Assembly: GCA_963811335.1 (NCBI GenBank)
Contig: CAWERB010000021.1
Location: 1-64,000 of the forward strand
Direction: 5' to 3'
Length of the DNA: 64,000 bases
Source: Trebonia sp963811335
GTDB lineage: Bacteria > Actinomycetota > Actinomycetes > Streptosporangiales > Streptosporangiaceae
This document shows positions 34,384 through 43,229 of this stretch, piece after piece. Numbering within the stretch: position 1 is the first letter of the stretch; each line of letters begins with the position of its first letter. A program made the position numbers and the translations under genes. A model generated the notes under the pieces. It saw nothing but the letters and a program-made list of their open reading frames with translations, had not been told where the DNA came from and made no database searches.

Positions 34384-37221
34384 GTGAATTACGATGGCCC
34401 GGTGCCTCCCAGGTTGCGCAGCCGACAGCACCAGATCGACGTGCTGCGCGGTCAGTTGACCGCTCTCGGCGCCGGGCGTGGCAGCGTCGTCCTCGTCACC
34501 GGGCCCGCAGGCGTGGGGAAGACCACGCTGCTAGCCGAGGCCGCGAGGCTGGCCACGGACGGCGGGATCCCGGTGTTCCGCGGCGGCGGGGATCCTGCGG
34601 CTCGGGCGGTCCCGCTCGGGGCGATCCTGGACGCCCTTGTCTCGACGGACGACCCGCCCGTCGATCCCGCGCGGCTCCACGAACTCAGCCAGTCTCCCGA
34701 CCAGCGGTTCTGGCTGGTGCGCGAGCTGCAGGAATCACTCGAGAAAGCGGCGCACCGGGCACCGCTGCTTGTGGTGGTCGATGACCTGCAATGGGCCGAC
34801 GCCGCCTCCGCCAGCGCCCTGGTCACGCTGTCCAGCCGACTGGCCACACACCGGATCAGCTGGCTACTGGCGCTGCGCCGCGGGGAGCTGGCGGACGCTG
34901 CGCTGGACGCGGTTGGCCGGATGGAGGCGGCGGGCGCGTCCGAGATCCGGCTAGGCCGCCTGGATGAGACCGAGGTCGCGCAGGTTGCCCTGGACATGCT
35001 CGGCGGCGAGCCCGATAACGCGCTGCGGGAGGTGCTCAGCCGGGCGGAGGGCCAGCCGTTCCTGCTGACCGAGCTGCTTCGTGGGCTGCTTACGGAAGAC
35101 CTCGTGACCGTCGAAGGCGGCACGGCCAGACTGGCCGCGGGCGCGCCCCTGCCACGCCGGCTCGTCGGTTCGGTGGCCGCCCAGCTTGCGCGGCTGACCG
35201 TGCCCGCCAGGGATGCCGTGGAGATGGCTTCGGTGCTCGGGCACAGCTTTTCCCTCGATGAGCTGGCCGGGCTGCTCGGCCTGCTGCTGCTGGGTCTGCG
35301 GAGCGAGATCAGGGAGGCGATGGCCGCGGGGCTGCTGACCGAGAAGGGGGACCGTCTCGGGTTCCGGCATGACCTGGTGCGCGAGGCCGTCGATGCCAGC
35401 CTGCCTAAAGCGGTCCGGCGCAGCATGCGCCGCACCGCGGTCGAGGTGATGCTTCAGCACGGGGCTTCGGCCGCCGACGTCGCGCAGCTGGTCATGGACG
35501 TCGCCGAGCCGGGCGACGTAGCCTCGGCCGGCCTGCTGCGGCGGGCAGCGGCACAGATCGGGCAGGTGTCTCCGGCGGTGGCGGCCCCTTTGTCCCGCCG
35601 TGCCCTGGACCTCATGCCGCGTGGCGGGCCCGGGCGCGGCGAGGCAGCCGTACAGGCCATCGATCTGCTCGTGCAGGCCGGCCGGGCCGCCGAGGCGGCT
35701 AAGTTCCTTGCCGCGTCGGAGAGCGACCTGGCCGATCCCGTTGCGCAGGCGCAGGCGCGGCTGGGCATCGGCATGCTGATGGCCCAGTATGCCCCCGCGG
35801 CGGTCGCTGAGCAGTGCCAGGCGGCCCTGCGACTGCCGGGCATCCCGTCGGCCCTGCGCGTCCAGCTGCTGTCCCTGCTGGCCTGCGGCCTGGACATCAG
35901 CGGCGAGGCGGACGCGGCGGCCGGGCCCGTCGCGGAAGCGGTCGCGGAGGCGGCGGCTAGCGGCGAGCCCGCTGCCGAGATCGTCACGTTCGTGCCGCGG
36001 GCCCTGCTCGCCTTCGCCCAGGGCGACTGGCGGGGAGCCATCGGCTTGGCGGGCGAGGCGGCCAGGCGCCAGCACGAGGCGAACGAGCTCCGGCTGTGGC
36101 TGCCGGAGACGTGGAAGTCGCTGCTGCTGATCTCGGTGCTGCGGCTGGAGGAGGCAAACGCGATCATCGAGGCCGGCACCCGCGAGGCTGAGAATGCGTG
36201 CAGGAACATCCGGATCTGGTCCATGCTGCGGTGCCGGGCACGGCTGGCCGCCGGGCAGCTCGCCGACGCCCGCGCCGAGGCCGAGGCGGTCCTGGGCATG
36301 TCCGACGAGATCGGCGACGAGAGCTTCGGCTACCTCAACCACATCGCCAGTTACGTCCTCGGCGACATCGCGCTGCGTACCGGCGATCCCGTCGCGCTGC
36401 GGACCGCCCGGCGGGATGCGGCGGCGCTTTACGGGACGGCCGACGGCTGCGCGACCACCCAGCGCCTCGGCGCGTGGCTCACCGCCCGCCTGGGCGGCCC
36501 TATCGGCCCGGAGCTGCTCGACGTCCTTAAGCCCGGGTTCGTGCACGCCTGCAGCCCGCTCGCCCATTCCGACGTGGTCGAGCTGGTCCGGCTGCTGCTG
36601 GCGGCAGGGCAGCGGCTGGACGCCGCCTCCGTCACCGCGCGGCTGGAGAACGATGCGGACGGGAATCGGGGCTTTCCTGGGCTGCGCTCCGCCGCTCTGC
36701 ACGCGCGCGCACTCCTTGAAAAGGATCCCGAACGGGCTCTGGCCGCTGCCCAGGCATACCGCGGTGACCCTCGGTCGTTGGTCCGCGCGGCGGCGTTTGA
36801 GGATGTCGGGCGGCTGCTACCGGAACGGGCGAAGGACGAGGCGATCGGCTACCTGGACGAGGCGCTGCGGCTGCAGTCCGCCGCGGGTGCCGAACGAGAC
36901 GCGGCACGTGTCCGCCGCCTGCTCCGCGACCGCGGCGAGCAGCGGGCAGGCGGGCGGACCGACCCCGCCGCGGCGCGCTGGCCGGAGCTGACCGCCTCTG
37001 AGCTCGCAGTCGTCCTGCTGGTAATCCAGGGCGCGACCGACCGTGAGGTCGCCCAGCGGCTTTACATCTCCGCGCACACGGTGAACTCGCACCTGCGCCA
37101 CGTTTTCGCCAAGCTCGGTATCCGGTCCCGGGTCGAGCTGGCGCACCGGGCCGGCCAGCGCCAGGCGGCGGAGTTACCTGGTCCTGGTCCTCGACGTAAC
37201 GGACGTAGCTCGCGAACTTGA
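34384..37221 (+). CDS. LAL-type LuxR-family ATPase regulator
   Basis: 945 aa from GTG 34384, chosen because VPPRLRSRQHQIDVLRGQL is where such proteins start; an ATG at 34213 gives an unlikely Pro/Gly-rich extension. AAA/STAND ATPase: Walker A GPAGVGKTTL, Walker B LLVVVDDLQWAD. A long helical TPR-like middle follows, then a LuxR helix-turn-helix at the C-terminus (LTASELAVVLLVIQGATDRE, ISAHTVNSHLRHVFAKLGI). Large ATP-binding LuxR regulators often activate secondary-metabolite or sugar-use genes. No ligand is evident. It stands alone between the tiny membrane gene and two hydrolases. Confidence 0.9.
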   Translation: MNYDGPVPPRLRSRQHQIDVLRGQLTALGAGRGSVVLVTGPAGVGKTTLLAEAARLATDGGIPVFRGGGDPAARAVPLGAILDALVSTDDPPVDPARLHELSQSPDQRFWLVRELQESLEKAAHRAPLLVVVDDLQWADAASASALVTLSSRLATHRISWLLALRRGELADAALDAVGRMEAAGASEIRLGRLDETEVAQVALDMLGGEPDNALREVLSRAEGQPFLLTELLRGLLTEDLVTVEGGTARLAAGAPLPRRLVGSVAAQLARLTVPARDAVEMASVLGHSFSLDELAGLLGLLLLGLRSEIREAMAAGLLTEKGDRLGFRHDLVREAVDASLPKAVRRSMRRTAVEVMLQHGASAADVAQLVMDVAEPGDVASAGLLRRAAAQIGQVSPAVAAPLSRRALDLMPRGGPGRGEAAVQAIDLLVQAGRAAEAAKFLAASESDLADPVAQAQARLGIGMLMAQYAPAAVAEQCQAALRLPGIPSALRVQLLSLLACGLDISGEADAAAGPVAEAVAEAAASGEPAAEIVTFVPRALLAFAQGDWRGAIGLAGEAARRQHEANELRLWLPETWKSLLLISVLRLEEANAIIEAGTREAENACRNIRIWSMLRCRARLAAGQLADARAEAEAVLGMSDEIGDESFGYLNHIASYVLGDIALRTGDPVALRTARRDAAALYGTADGCATTQRLGAWLTARLGGPIGPELLDVLKPGFVHACSPLAHSDVVELVRLLLAAGQRLDAASVTARLENDADGNRGFPGLRSAALHARALLEKDPERALAAAQAYRGDPRSLVRAAAFEDVGRLLPERAKDEAIGYLDEALRLQSAAGAERDAARVRRLLRDRGEQRAGGRTDPAAARWPELTASELAVVLLVIQGATDREVAQRLYISAHTVNSHLRHVFAKLGIRSRVELAHRAGQRQAAELPGPGPRRNGRSSRT

Positions 37222-37515
37222 TGGTTTCATCTCCTTCATTCCGCGGTGATCGCCAGTATCGGCGTCCGCCGCCGTGCCGCGCATCACTCATCCCGGCTAT
37301 CCCCGCCAGGGCCAGGCCAGGCAGCGGTTTATCACTTGATCAAGTCATGTGCCGAGTGCGCGCCACGCAGCAGACTCGGCGGCATGCCCATGTCACTGGT
37401 CGGCCACTCAATGGGCACCGGCGACGTGGCCGGACCTGGGCCGGTACGGATCGGGGGCAGGTCAGCAAGGCGGTACTCGCCTCGCCGATCCCTCATCCCA
37501 TTCCTGGAGGACCGC
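37222..37515. other. Spacer between LuxR regulator and hydrolase pair
   Basis: No gene. TTGATCAAGTCATG near 37336 is an AT-richer patch containing a TGATCA palindrome. GGAGG at 37507-37511 is the ribosome binding site of the next gene. Confidence 0.45.
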
Positions 37516-38316
37516 ATGACCGCACCACCCATCCCCGTTGTCTTCATCCACGGCCTGTGGATCCACTCCGATGCCTGGCAGCCCTGGGTTGAGCTGTACC
37601 GCGCGGCCGGCTACCACGCGATAGCGCCTGGCTGGCCCGGCGACTCGGCCAGCGCGGACGACACGCGGAAGAACCCGTCAGCCGTCGCGGGCAAGGGCAT
37701 CGACGACATCACCAGCAGCTACCTCGACGAGATCAGCCGCCTGCCAGCCAGGCCGATCGTGATCGGCCACTCGTTCGGCGGCCTCGTCGCGCAGAAGCTG
37801 CTGGCCGGGGGTGCGGCCGTAGCGGCGGCCGCGATCGACCCGGGCCAGATCAAGGGGGTCAAGCCGCTGCCGTTTGCCCAGATTCGTTCCGGGTTTCCGG
37901 TGCTGTCCAGGCCAGGCAACAAGAAGCGCGCGGTAGCGCTCACGAAGAAGCAGTTCCGCTACGGCTTTGGCAACGCGCTCACCGAGAGGGAATCGGGCGA
38001 GCTGTTCGACCGGTACGCGATCCCCGGGCCCGGCAGGCCGCTCTTTGAGGCATCGGCCGCGAACTTCAGTAAGTCGTCTCCGGCTGCCGTCGATACCAGC
38101 AAGCGGGACCGCGGGCCCCTGCTGATCGTCGCCGGAGGCAGGGACCACACCGTGCCGGAGGTGGTGGCCCGGGCCGCCTACAAGCTCTACTCCGGCTCAG
38201 GGGCAGTCACCGATTACCACGTGTTTCCCGACCGCGGCCACTCGCTCGTCTTCGATCACGGGTGGCGCGAAGTCGCCGACCTCACCCTGTCCTGGCTCGC
38301 CCGCCAGGGCCTGTGA
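37516..38316 (+). CDS. Alpha/beta hydrolase (cytoplasmic)
   Basis: 266 aa from ATG 37516, with GGAGG five bases upstream. Motifs: VVFIHGLWIHSDAW oxyanion strand, GHSFGG nucleophile elbow (about residue 92), GGRDHTVPE acid, DRGHSLVF histidine. No signal peptide. The substrate is unknown. A second hydrolase follows after 30 bp in the same direction, so this is a two-gene operon. Confidence 0.85.
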   Translation: MTAPPIPVVFIHGLWIHSDAWQPWVELYRAAGYHAIAPGWPGDSASADDTRKNPSAVAGKGIDDITSSYLDEISRLPARPIVIGHSFGGLVAQKLLAGGAAVAAAAIDPGQIKGVKPLPFAQIRSGFPVLSRPGNKKRAVALTKKQFRYGFGNALTERESGELFDRYAIPGPGRPLFEASAANFSKSSPAAVDTSKRDRGPLLIVAGGRDHTVPEVVARAAYKLYSGSGAVTDYHVFPDRGHSLVFDHGWREVADLTLSWLARQGL

Positions 38317-38346
38317 CAACACCCTGCCAACGAAAGGACACCCTTC

Positions 38347-39189
38347 ATGCGCACGTCACTGAAGTCCGGCACCCGGAAGACGCGATTCGCGGCGATCGGC
38401 CTTGCCCTCGCCGGCCTCGTCGGAATCCCCGGCGCGGTCGCTTCCGCCGCGACCGGCAGCCAGTCGCACGACCAGGCGAGTTCGGCGGTCAAGCCGACCA
38501 TCGTGCTGGAGCACGGCGCCTGGGCCGACGGGTCAAGCTGGAGCGGCGTCGTCACCCGGCTGCAGCAGGACGGGTACACCGTTGACGTCCCTCCGAACCC
38601 GCTGCGCGGGCCTGCCAGCGACTCGGCCTACCTGGCCAGCTACCTCGCCAGCGTGCCTGGGCCGATTGTGCTGGTTGGCCACTCCTACGGCGGCTTCGTC
38701 ACCACCAACGCGGCCGCCGGCGACAAGAACGTCAAGGCCCTCGTCTACGTCGACGCTTTCATCCCCGCCCAGGGCGACACCATCAACGGCCTCACCGCGC
38801 AGTTCCCGGGCAGCCAGCTCGCGCCGTCCGCCCTGAGCTTCGTCCCGTCCCCCGGCGGCGTCACCGACGTGTACGTCAAGCCCTCGCAGTTCCGCGGCAT
38901 CCTCGCCAACGACCTGTCCGCCAGCCAGGCGGCGGAGCTCGCCGCCACCCAGCGGCCGATCGCGGCAACCGCGCTGACCGAACCGTCCGGGCCGTCGGCC
39001 TGGACCGGCATCCCCAGCTGGGACGTGATCGGAACGGCCGACCACGCGATCCCGCCGGCCGCACAGGAATTCATGGCCGCCCGCGCGCACGCCACGGTAA
39101 CGAAGATCAACGCCTCGCACCTGTCGATGGTCTCCCACCCGGGGACCGTCGCCACCGTGATCGAGCAGGCCGCCCGCGCCACCTCCTAG
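38347..39189 (+). CDS. Secreted alpha/beta hydrolase
   Basis: 280 aa from ATG 38347 (GAAAGGA upstream). N-terminal signal peptide (basic start, then FAAIGLALAGLVGIPGAVAS, cleavage near AATG). Catalytic residues: VLEHGAWADGSSW, GHSYGG, GTADHAIPP, NASHLSM. It resembles the salicylate-esterase/hydroxynitrile-lyase-like HGAWAD group of bacterial hydrolases. It pairs with the cytoplasmic hydrolase just upstream and may act on an extracellular ester. Confidence 0.85.
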   Translation: MRTSLKSGTRKTRFAAIGLALAGLVGIPGAVASAATGSQSHDQASSAVKPTIVLEHGAWADGSSWSGVVTRLQQDGYTVDVPPNPLRGPASDSAYLASYLASVPGPIVLVGHSYGGFVTTNAAAGDKNVKALVYVDAFIPAQGDTINGLTAQFPGSQLAPSALSFVPSPGGVTDVYVKPSQFRGILANDLSASQAAELAATQRPIAATALTEPSGPSAWTGIPSWDVIGTADHAIPPAAQEFMAARAHATVTKINASHLSMVSHPGTVATVIEQAARATS

Positions 39190-39370
39190 CACACGACGCC
39201 AGCGAACGCCGGACGACGAGCTACGGGCGAGTCGCTCCGGCGTTCCGGCACAAAAGCGGCGTACGCCCTGAGTAACGGCGTTCGACTCGGCCTGGAGCGG
39301 CGGGCTGCTAAACCGTCGGCTCAGCCTACGGTGGTTAGAACCCAGCACCTGCCATAACAGGGGCCTTACC

Positions 39371-41971
39371 TCACTGCAACTGGTTACCGACGCTGGCCCG
39401 GCTCGGGAAGAAATCCCGTAGTGCCTCGGCGATCTCGGCACGTACCGGAGCCCCGGAGATGACCACGCCGACCATCGTCACCGACGTGTGCGTGTGTCCG
39501 CGGGCACGGACCCGGCGGACCTGAGTCCCTGTGGCCTCCAGGGCGTCCGCGTAGGCGAGGCCGTCGTCGCGCAGCGGGTCGAAGTCCGCGGTGACGACGC
39601 AGGCCGGGGGCAGCCCGTCCAGGTTGCCGCGGAGCGGGGCGGCGCGCGGGTCGCCGCGGTCGGCCGGGTCGGCGTAATAGTCCCAGAACCAGTGCATCAG
39701 CGGGGTGGTGAGGACGTACCCGTCGCCGTTCTCGTGGTAGGACGGCCGGGTCATGTCCGAGTCCGTGACCGGGGTGATGAGGAGCTGTCCCGAGACGCGC
39801 GGCTCGCCGGCGTCGCGGGCGAGCTGACAGGCGACCGCCGCGATGTTGCCGCCGGCGCTCCAGCCCGCGACGGCGATCTGGCCGGGGATGCCGCCTAGCT
39901 CGACGACGTGGGCGGCCGTCCACCGCAGGGCCGCGAAGGCGTCCTGTGCGGCGGCGGGGAAGCGGGCCTCGGGGGCATGCCTGTAGTTCACCGACACGAT
40001 CACCGCGTCTGACCGGACGCAGAGGTCCCGGCACAGCGGGTCATCGGAGTCCAGGTCGCCGAGCACCCAGCCGCCGCCGTGGAAGTACACCACCACCGGG
40101 TGCGGACCCGCCGACGCCGGGCGGTAAAGCCGGTAGGGCAGGTCGCCGCCCGGGCCCGGCATCGTACCGTCCGTGACCTCGCCCACCTCCGGGCTCGGCG
40201 GGAGGCCTGCCGCGGCGAGCGCCATCATGGCCCGCGCTTCGTCGGCCGACAGAGTCTCCATGGGCGGCAGGCCCATCGTGGCCATCAGCTCCAGGACCAA
40301 GGAGACATCGGGCTGCATCCGGCGGATCACCCCGTCCCGGCAGCCTTCACCGCCAGGACCGCTTCGCCGGAACCCGAGGTAGTCCTGCGCGACCACGTCG
40401 TCGCACGCCTGCCGGTACGCGGCCACGCCGCCGATGTAGGGCAGGAACACCCGCGGCTTGCCGGGGACGTTGGCGCCCATGTACCAGGAGTTGGCGGTTG
40501 GGTGCAGGGTGATGGCCCCGCAGTCCTGGACGTGCTGGTTCCATCCGGCTTCGGCGAGCGGGGTTGGCTCGATCGTCTCGAAGCCTTCGGCGGCCATGTC
40601 CTTGAGGCAGTCGGCGACCCAGTCCACGTGCTGCTCGATCGAGACGGCCATGTTCGACAGGACCGACGGGCTGCCCGGGCCGGTGATCATGAAGAAGTTC
40701 GGGAATCCGGCGGTCATGATCCCCAGGTACGTGGACGGGCCGGCGGCCCACTTCTCCGTTAGGGACAGGCCGTCCCGGCCGGTGGCGTTCACGGCCGCCA
40801 GGGCGCCGGTCATGGCGTCGAAACCGGTGGCGTACACGATCGCGTCAAAGCCGAACGATTCGTCGGCCGTGTCGATGCCGTCCTCGGTGATGCTCGTGAT
40901 CGGCTGCCGGTGCAGGTCGACGAGCCGGACGTGCGGGAGGTTGTAGGTCTCGAAGTAGCCGGTGTCGAGGCACGGCCGTTTGGTGCCGAAGTAGTGGTCC
41001 TTCGGGCACAGCGCGTCGGCCGTCTGCGGGTCGTGCACGACGATGCGGATCTTCTCCCTGATCATGTCGGCCACGATCTGGTTCGACGCCGGGTTCACCC
41101 CCTGGTCGGCGAAGACGCCGAGGATGGCGAACAGCTGGCCCTGATTCCAGGCATCTTCGAACCGCTCCCTGGCGACCGTCTCGCTGGCGGTCACGCCGAG
41201 GACGTCGGTCGGCTCGACCGGCACTCCTCCCAGGGACCACCGGGCGGCGTCCCGGTATTCCTCGCGGTCCTGCGCCAGCCGCGCCAGCCGGTCGGCCGGG
41301 GCGGGACCGTTATGCGCGGGGACGGAGAAGTTCGGGGTCCGCTGGAAGACCGTGAGCTGGCTGGCCTGGCGGGCGATCAGCGGGATCGACTGGATGCCCG
41401 AGGACCCGGTGCCGATGACCGCGACCCGCTGGCCGGTGAAGTCGACGCCCTCGTGGGGCCACCGGCTGGTGAAGTACACCTTGCCCGCGAACCGCTCGGT
41501 GCCCTTGATGTCGAGCGACTTGGGCATCGAAAGGCAGCCGCTGGCCATGATGTAGTACCGGCACCGCAGTTGCGTCCCGCGGTCGGTCACGATGCTCCAG
41601 CGCTTCTCCTGCTCGTCCCAGCGAGCGGAGGTGACGGAGGTGGAGAACTCGATGTCCGGGCGCAGGCCGTAGCGGTCGGCCACGAACCGGAGGTAGTCCA
41701 GGATCTCCGGCTGCGTCGCGTACTTCTCGGACCAGGTCCATTCCTTCTCCAGCTCCGGGTCGAAGCTGTAGGTGTAGTCGGTGGTCGGGATATCGCAGCG
41801 GGCTCCTGGATAGCGGTTCCAGTACCACGTGCCGCCCACGTCGTCGGCCGAGTCGAAGACCTTCACCGAGAGCCCGAGTTGGCGCAGCCGGTAGAGCATG
41901 TACAAGCCCGAGAAACCCGCGCCCACCACAACCGCGTCGAACTGCTCCGGGGCCTCAGCTGGCTTGTTCAC
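39371..41971 (-). CDS. Baeyer-Villiger monooxygenase fused to HSL-type esterase
   Basis: 866 aa from ATG 41971. Residues 1-540 are a class B flavin monooxygenase: FAD motif VVGAGFSGLYMLYRL, GGTWYWNRYPGARCD, NADPH motif VIGTGSSGIQ, and the BVMO fingerprint region FAGKVYFTSRWP, where the usual His is Phe. Residues 545-866 are a hormone-sensitive-lipase-type hydrolase: YFHGGGW, GWSAGGN nucleophile, acid in ADFDPLRDDG and His near GHTHTS. BVMOs turn ketones into esters or lactones; the attached esterase would cleave them. It diverges from the PadR gene, which may repress it. Confidence 0.9.
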   Translation of the reverse strand: MNKPAEAPEQFDAVVVGAGFSGLYMLYRLRQLGLSVKVFDSADDVGGTWYWNRYPGARCDIPTTDYTYSFDPELEKEWTWSEKYATQPEILDYLRFVADRYGLRPDIEFSTSVTSARWDEQEKRWSIVTDRGTQLRCRYYIMASGCLSMPKSLDIKGTERFAGKVYFTSRWPHEGVDFTGQRVAVIGTGSSGIQSIPLIARQASQLTVFQRTPNFSVPAHNGPAPADRLARLAQDREEYRDAARWSLGGVPVEPTDVLGVTASETVARERFEDAWNQGQLFAILGVFADQGVNPASNQIVADMIREKIRIVVHDPQTADALCPKDHYFGTKRPCLDTGYFETYNLPHVRLVDLHRQPITSITEDGIDTADESFGFDAIVYATGFDAMTGALAAVNATGRDGLSLTEKWAAGPSTYLGIMTAGFPNFFMITGPGSPSVLSNMAVSIEQHVDWVADCLKDMAAEGFETIEPTPLAEAGWNQHVQDCGAITLHPTANSWYMGANVPGKPRVFLPYIGGVAAYRQACDDVVAQDYLGFRRSGPGGEGCRDGVIRRMQPDVSLVLELMATMGLPPMETLSADEARAMMALAAAGLPPSPEVGEVTDGTMPGPGGDLPYRLYRPASAGPHPVVVYFHGGGWVLGDLDSDDPLCRDLCVRSDAVIVSVNYRHAPEARFPAAAQDAFAALRWTAAHVVELGGIPGQIAVAGWSAGGNIAAVACQLARDAGEPRVSGQLLITPVTDSDMTRPSYHENGDGYVLTTPLMHWFWDYYADPADRGDPRAAPLRGNLDGLPPACVVTADFDPLRDDGLAYADALEATGTQVRRVRARGHTHTSVTMVGVVISGAPVRAEIAEALRDFFPSRASVGNQLQ

Positions 41972-42089
41972 GAAACGTCCCCTTTGACATTAAACAGCCG
42001 GTCTGCCGGGAACCTTAACTCACCCAAATGCGCGAGTAAATGAGCAGGGAGCGATCGGCCGCCCGCGCCGCCGCTTCTCGTGTCCCCGT

Positions 42090-42139
42090 TGCCTGCTACT
42101 CGGTGATACCGTATAGTGGTACTCGGTACTACAGAGTAC
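42090..42139 (+). promoter_or_regulatory. PadR promoter with overlapping operator dyad
   Basis: TTGCCT (42090-42095), 16 bp, TATAGT (42112-42117) makes a plausible sigma-70-type promoter. Just downstream, GTACTC (42119-42124) and GAGTAC (42134-42139) form an inverted repeat with a 9-bp spacer that covers the predicted transcription start. PadR proteins commonly repress their own promoter at such dyads. An extra CTACTCGGT copy lies upstream. Confidence 0.6.
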
Positions 42140-42165
42140 TGAGAGGGAGCCGAAGAGGACGCGCG

Positions 42166-42492
42166 ATGGACGACCTGACGGAGATGCTGAAGGGCACGCT
42201 TGAGGGCTGCGTGCTCGAGATCGTCGGCAGCGAGGAAACCTACGGGTACGCCATCACGCGCCGGCTGAACGAACTCGGCTTCGCCGATGTCGTCGAGGGC
42301 ACGGTGTACACCATCTTGCTGCGGCTGGAGAAGAACGGGCTCGTCCAGGTGACGAAGCGGCCGTCGGGGTTGGGGCCGCCGCGCAAGTTCTACGCGCTCA
42401 ACGACGCGGGGCGCGAAGAACTCGGCAGGTTCTGGGCGAAATGGGAGTACCTCTCATCACGTATCGACAAGCTTAAGGAGGGCGGGAGATGA
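42166..42492 (+). CDS. PadR-family transcriptional regulator
   Basis: 108 aa from ATG 42166. Compact PadR: LKGTLEGCVLEIVGSEETYG, YAITRRLNELGF, EGTVYTILLRLEKNGLVQV recognition helix and wing, PPRKFYALNDAGREEL. No long C-terminal helix beyond the first. Its stop overlaps the next gene's start (ATGA), making a PadR-DUF1048-DUF1048 operon, an arrangement known from Firmicutes and actinobacteria. It likely represses its own operon and perhaps the divergent BVMO-esterase. Confidence 0.92.
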   Translation: MDDLTEMLKGTLEGCVLEIVGSEETYGYAITRRLNELGFADVVEGTVYTILLRLEKNGLVQVTKRPSGLGPPRKFYALNDAGREELGRFWAKWEYLSSRIDKLKEGGR

Positions 42493-42845
42493 GCTTCTGG
42501 GAGACCATCACGGGCAGCGATCTCACCAGGGAATGGAAGGCGTTCGAAGCCCGGGCGGAGGCCTTGCCGGCCGACTACCGGGCGGCTTGGGAGCAGATCA
42601 AGGTTCACCTCTTCCCCTACTCGGGCTTCACCGGCCGCAACCTGATGCCGATCCTCGACGGCGCCCTGGGGCTGCTCGAAGAAACAGCGGCGGACGGGCA
42701 GGACATTCACGAGGTGCTCGGCGACGACATCGCGGGCTTCTGCGCGGCGCTGGCCGGCGGGGAAGGGGCCCAGAGCTACCGCGACCGGTGGCGCGCGCAG
42801 CTGAACAGGAACGTCGCAAGGAAACTGGGCCGGCTAGGAGGCTGA
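42489..42845 (+). CDS. DUF1048 protein (first copy)
   Basis: 118 aa, start overlapping the PadR stop by 4 nt. DUF1048 features: EWKAFEARAEALPADYRAAW at the start, VHLFPYSGFTGRNLMPILDG, and VLGDDIAGFCAALAGG. The family is a small helical domain usually encoded next to PadR genes and of unknown function; a role in sensing with PadR is inferred from that pairing. A second copy follows after one base. Confidence 0.88.
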   Translation: MSFWETITGSDLTREWKAFEARAEALPADYRAAWEQIKVHLFPYSGFTGRNLMPILDGALGLLEETAADGQDIHEVLGDDIAGFCAALAGGEGAQSYRDRWRAQLNRNVARKLGRLGG

Positions 42846-42846
42846 C

Positions 42847-43173
42847 ATGGGCATCCAGGACATCATCGAGGGCAAGAAGCAGTGGCGGGCGCACATGGCC
42901 CGGGTCAAGGCGCTCCCGCCGGACTACCAGGTCGTCTACAAGGAGATTCAGCGGTACCTCTTCAAGGTCGGCCCGGTGGACCTGGCTGACGGGACCCTGC
43001 TGTCAGGCGTCGTCGACTTCTTCGCGGAGGGCGTCGCAGCCGGCAAGGGAGTCCTGGAACTCATCGGCAGCGACGTCGCCGCGTTCTGCGACGACCTGAT
43101 CAAGGACTCGCGCACCTACGCGGACATCTACCAGGAGTCCATCGGCGGGGAACCCGGCGCGGCGGAGAAGTAG
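42847..43173 (+). CDS. DUF1048 protein (second copy)
   Basis: 108 aa with AGGAGG just before ATG 42847. Same fold as its neighbour: KKQWRAHMARVKALPPDYQV, EIQRYLFKVGPVD, LIGSDVAAFCDDLI. The two copies differ substantially, so the duplication is old. They may form a heterodimer. Last gene of the PadR operon. Confidence 0.88.
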   Translation: MGIQDIIEGKKQWRAHMARVKALPPDYQVVYKEIQRYLFKVGPVDLADGTLLSGVVDFFAEGVAAGKGVLELIGSDVAAFCDDLIKDSRTYADIYQESIGGEPGAAEK

Positions 43174-43229
43174 CACAGCACCCGTCGACCCGCGGGGGCC
43201 AGGACCCGTCGGCTAGTAGGGCGAGCCGC

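Noticed and set aside
34951..36702. Long minus-strand ORF (583 codons) opposite the LuxR-type regulator
   Set aside because: It is the antisense shadow of a codon-biased, domain-rich gene; it has no recognisable motif and is rich in Arg, Gly and Gln.
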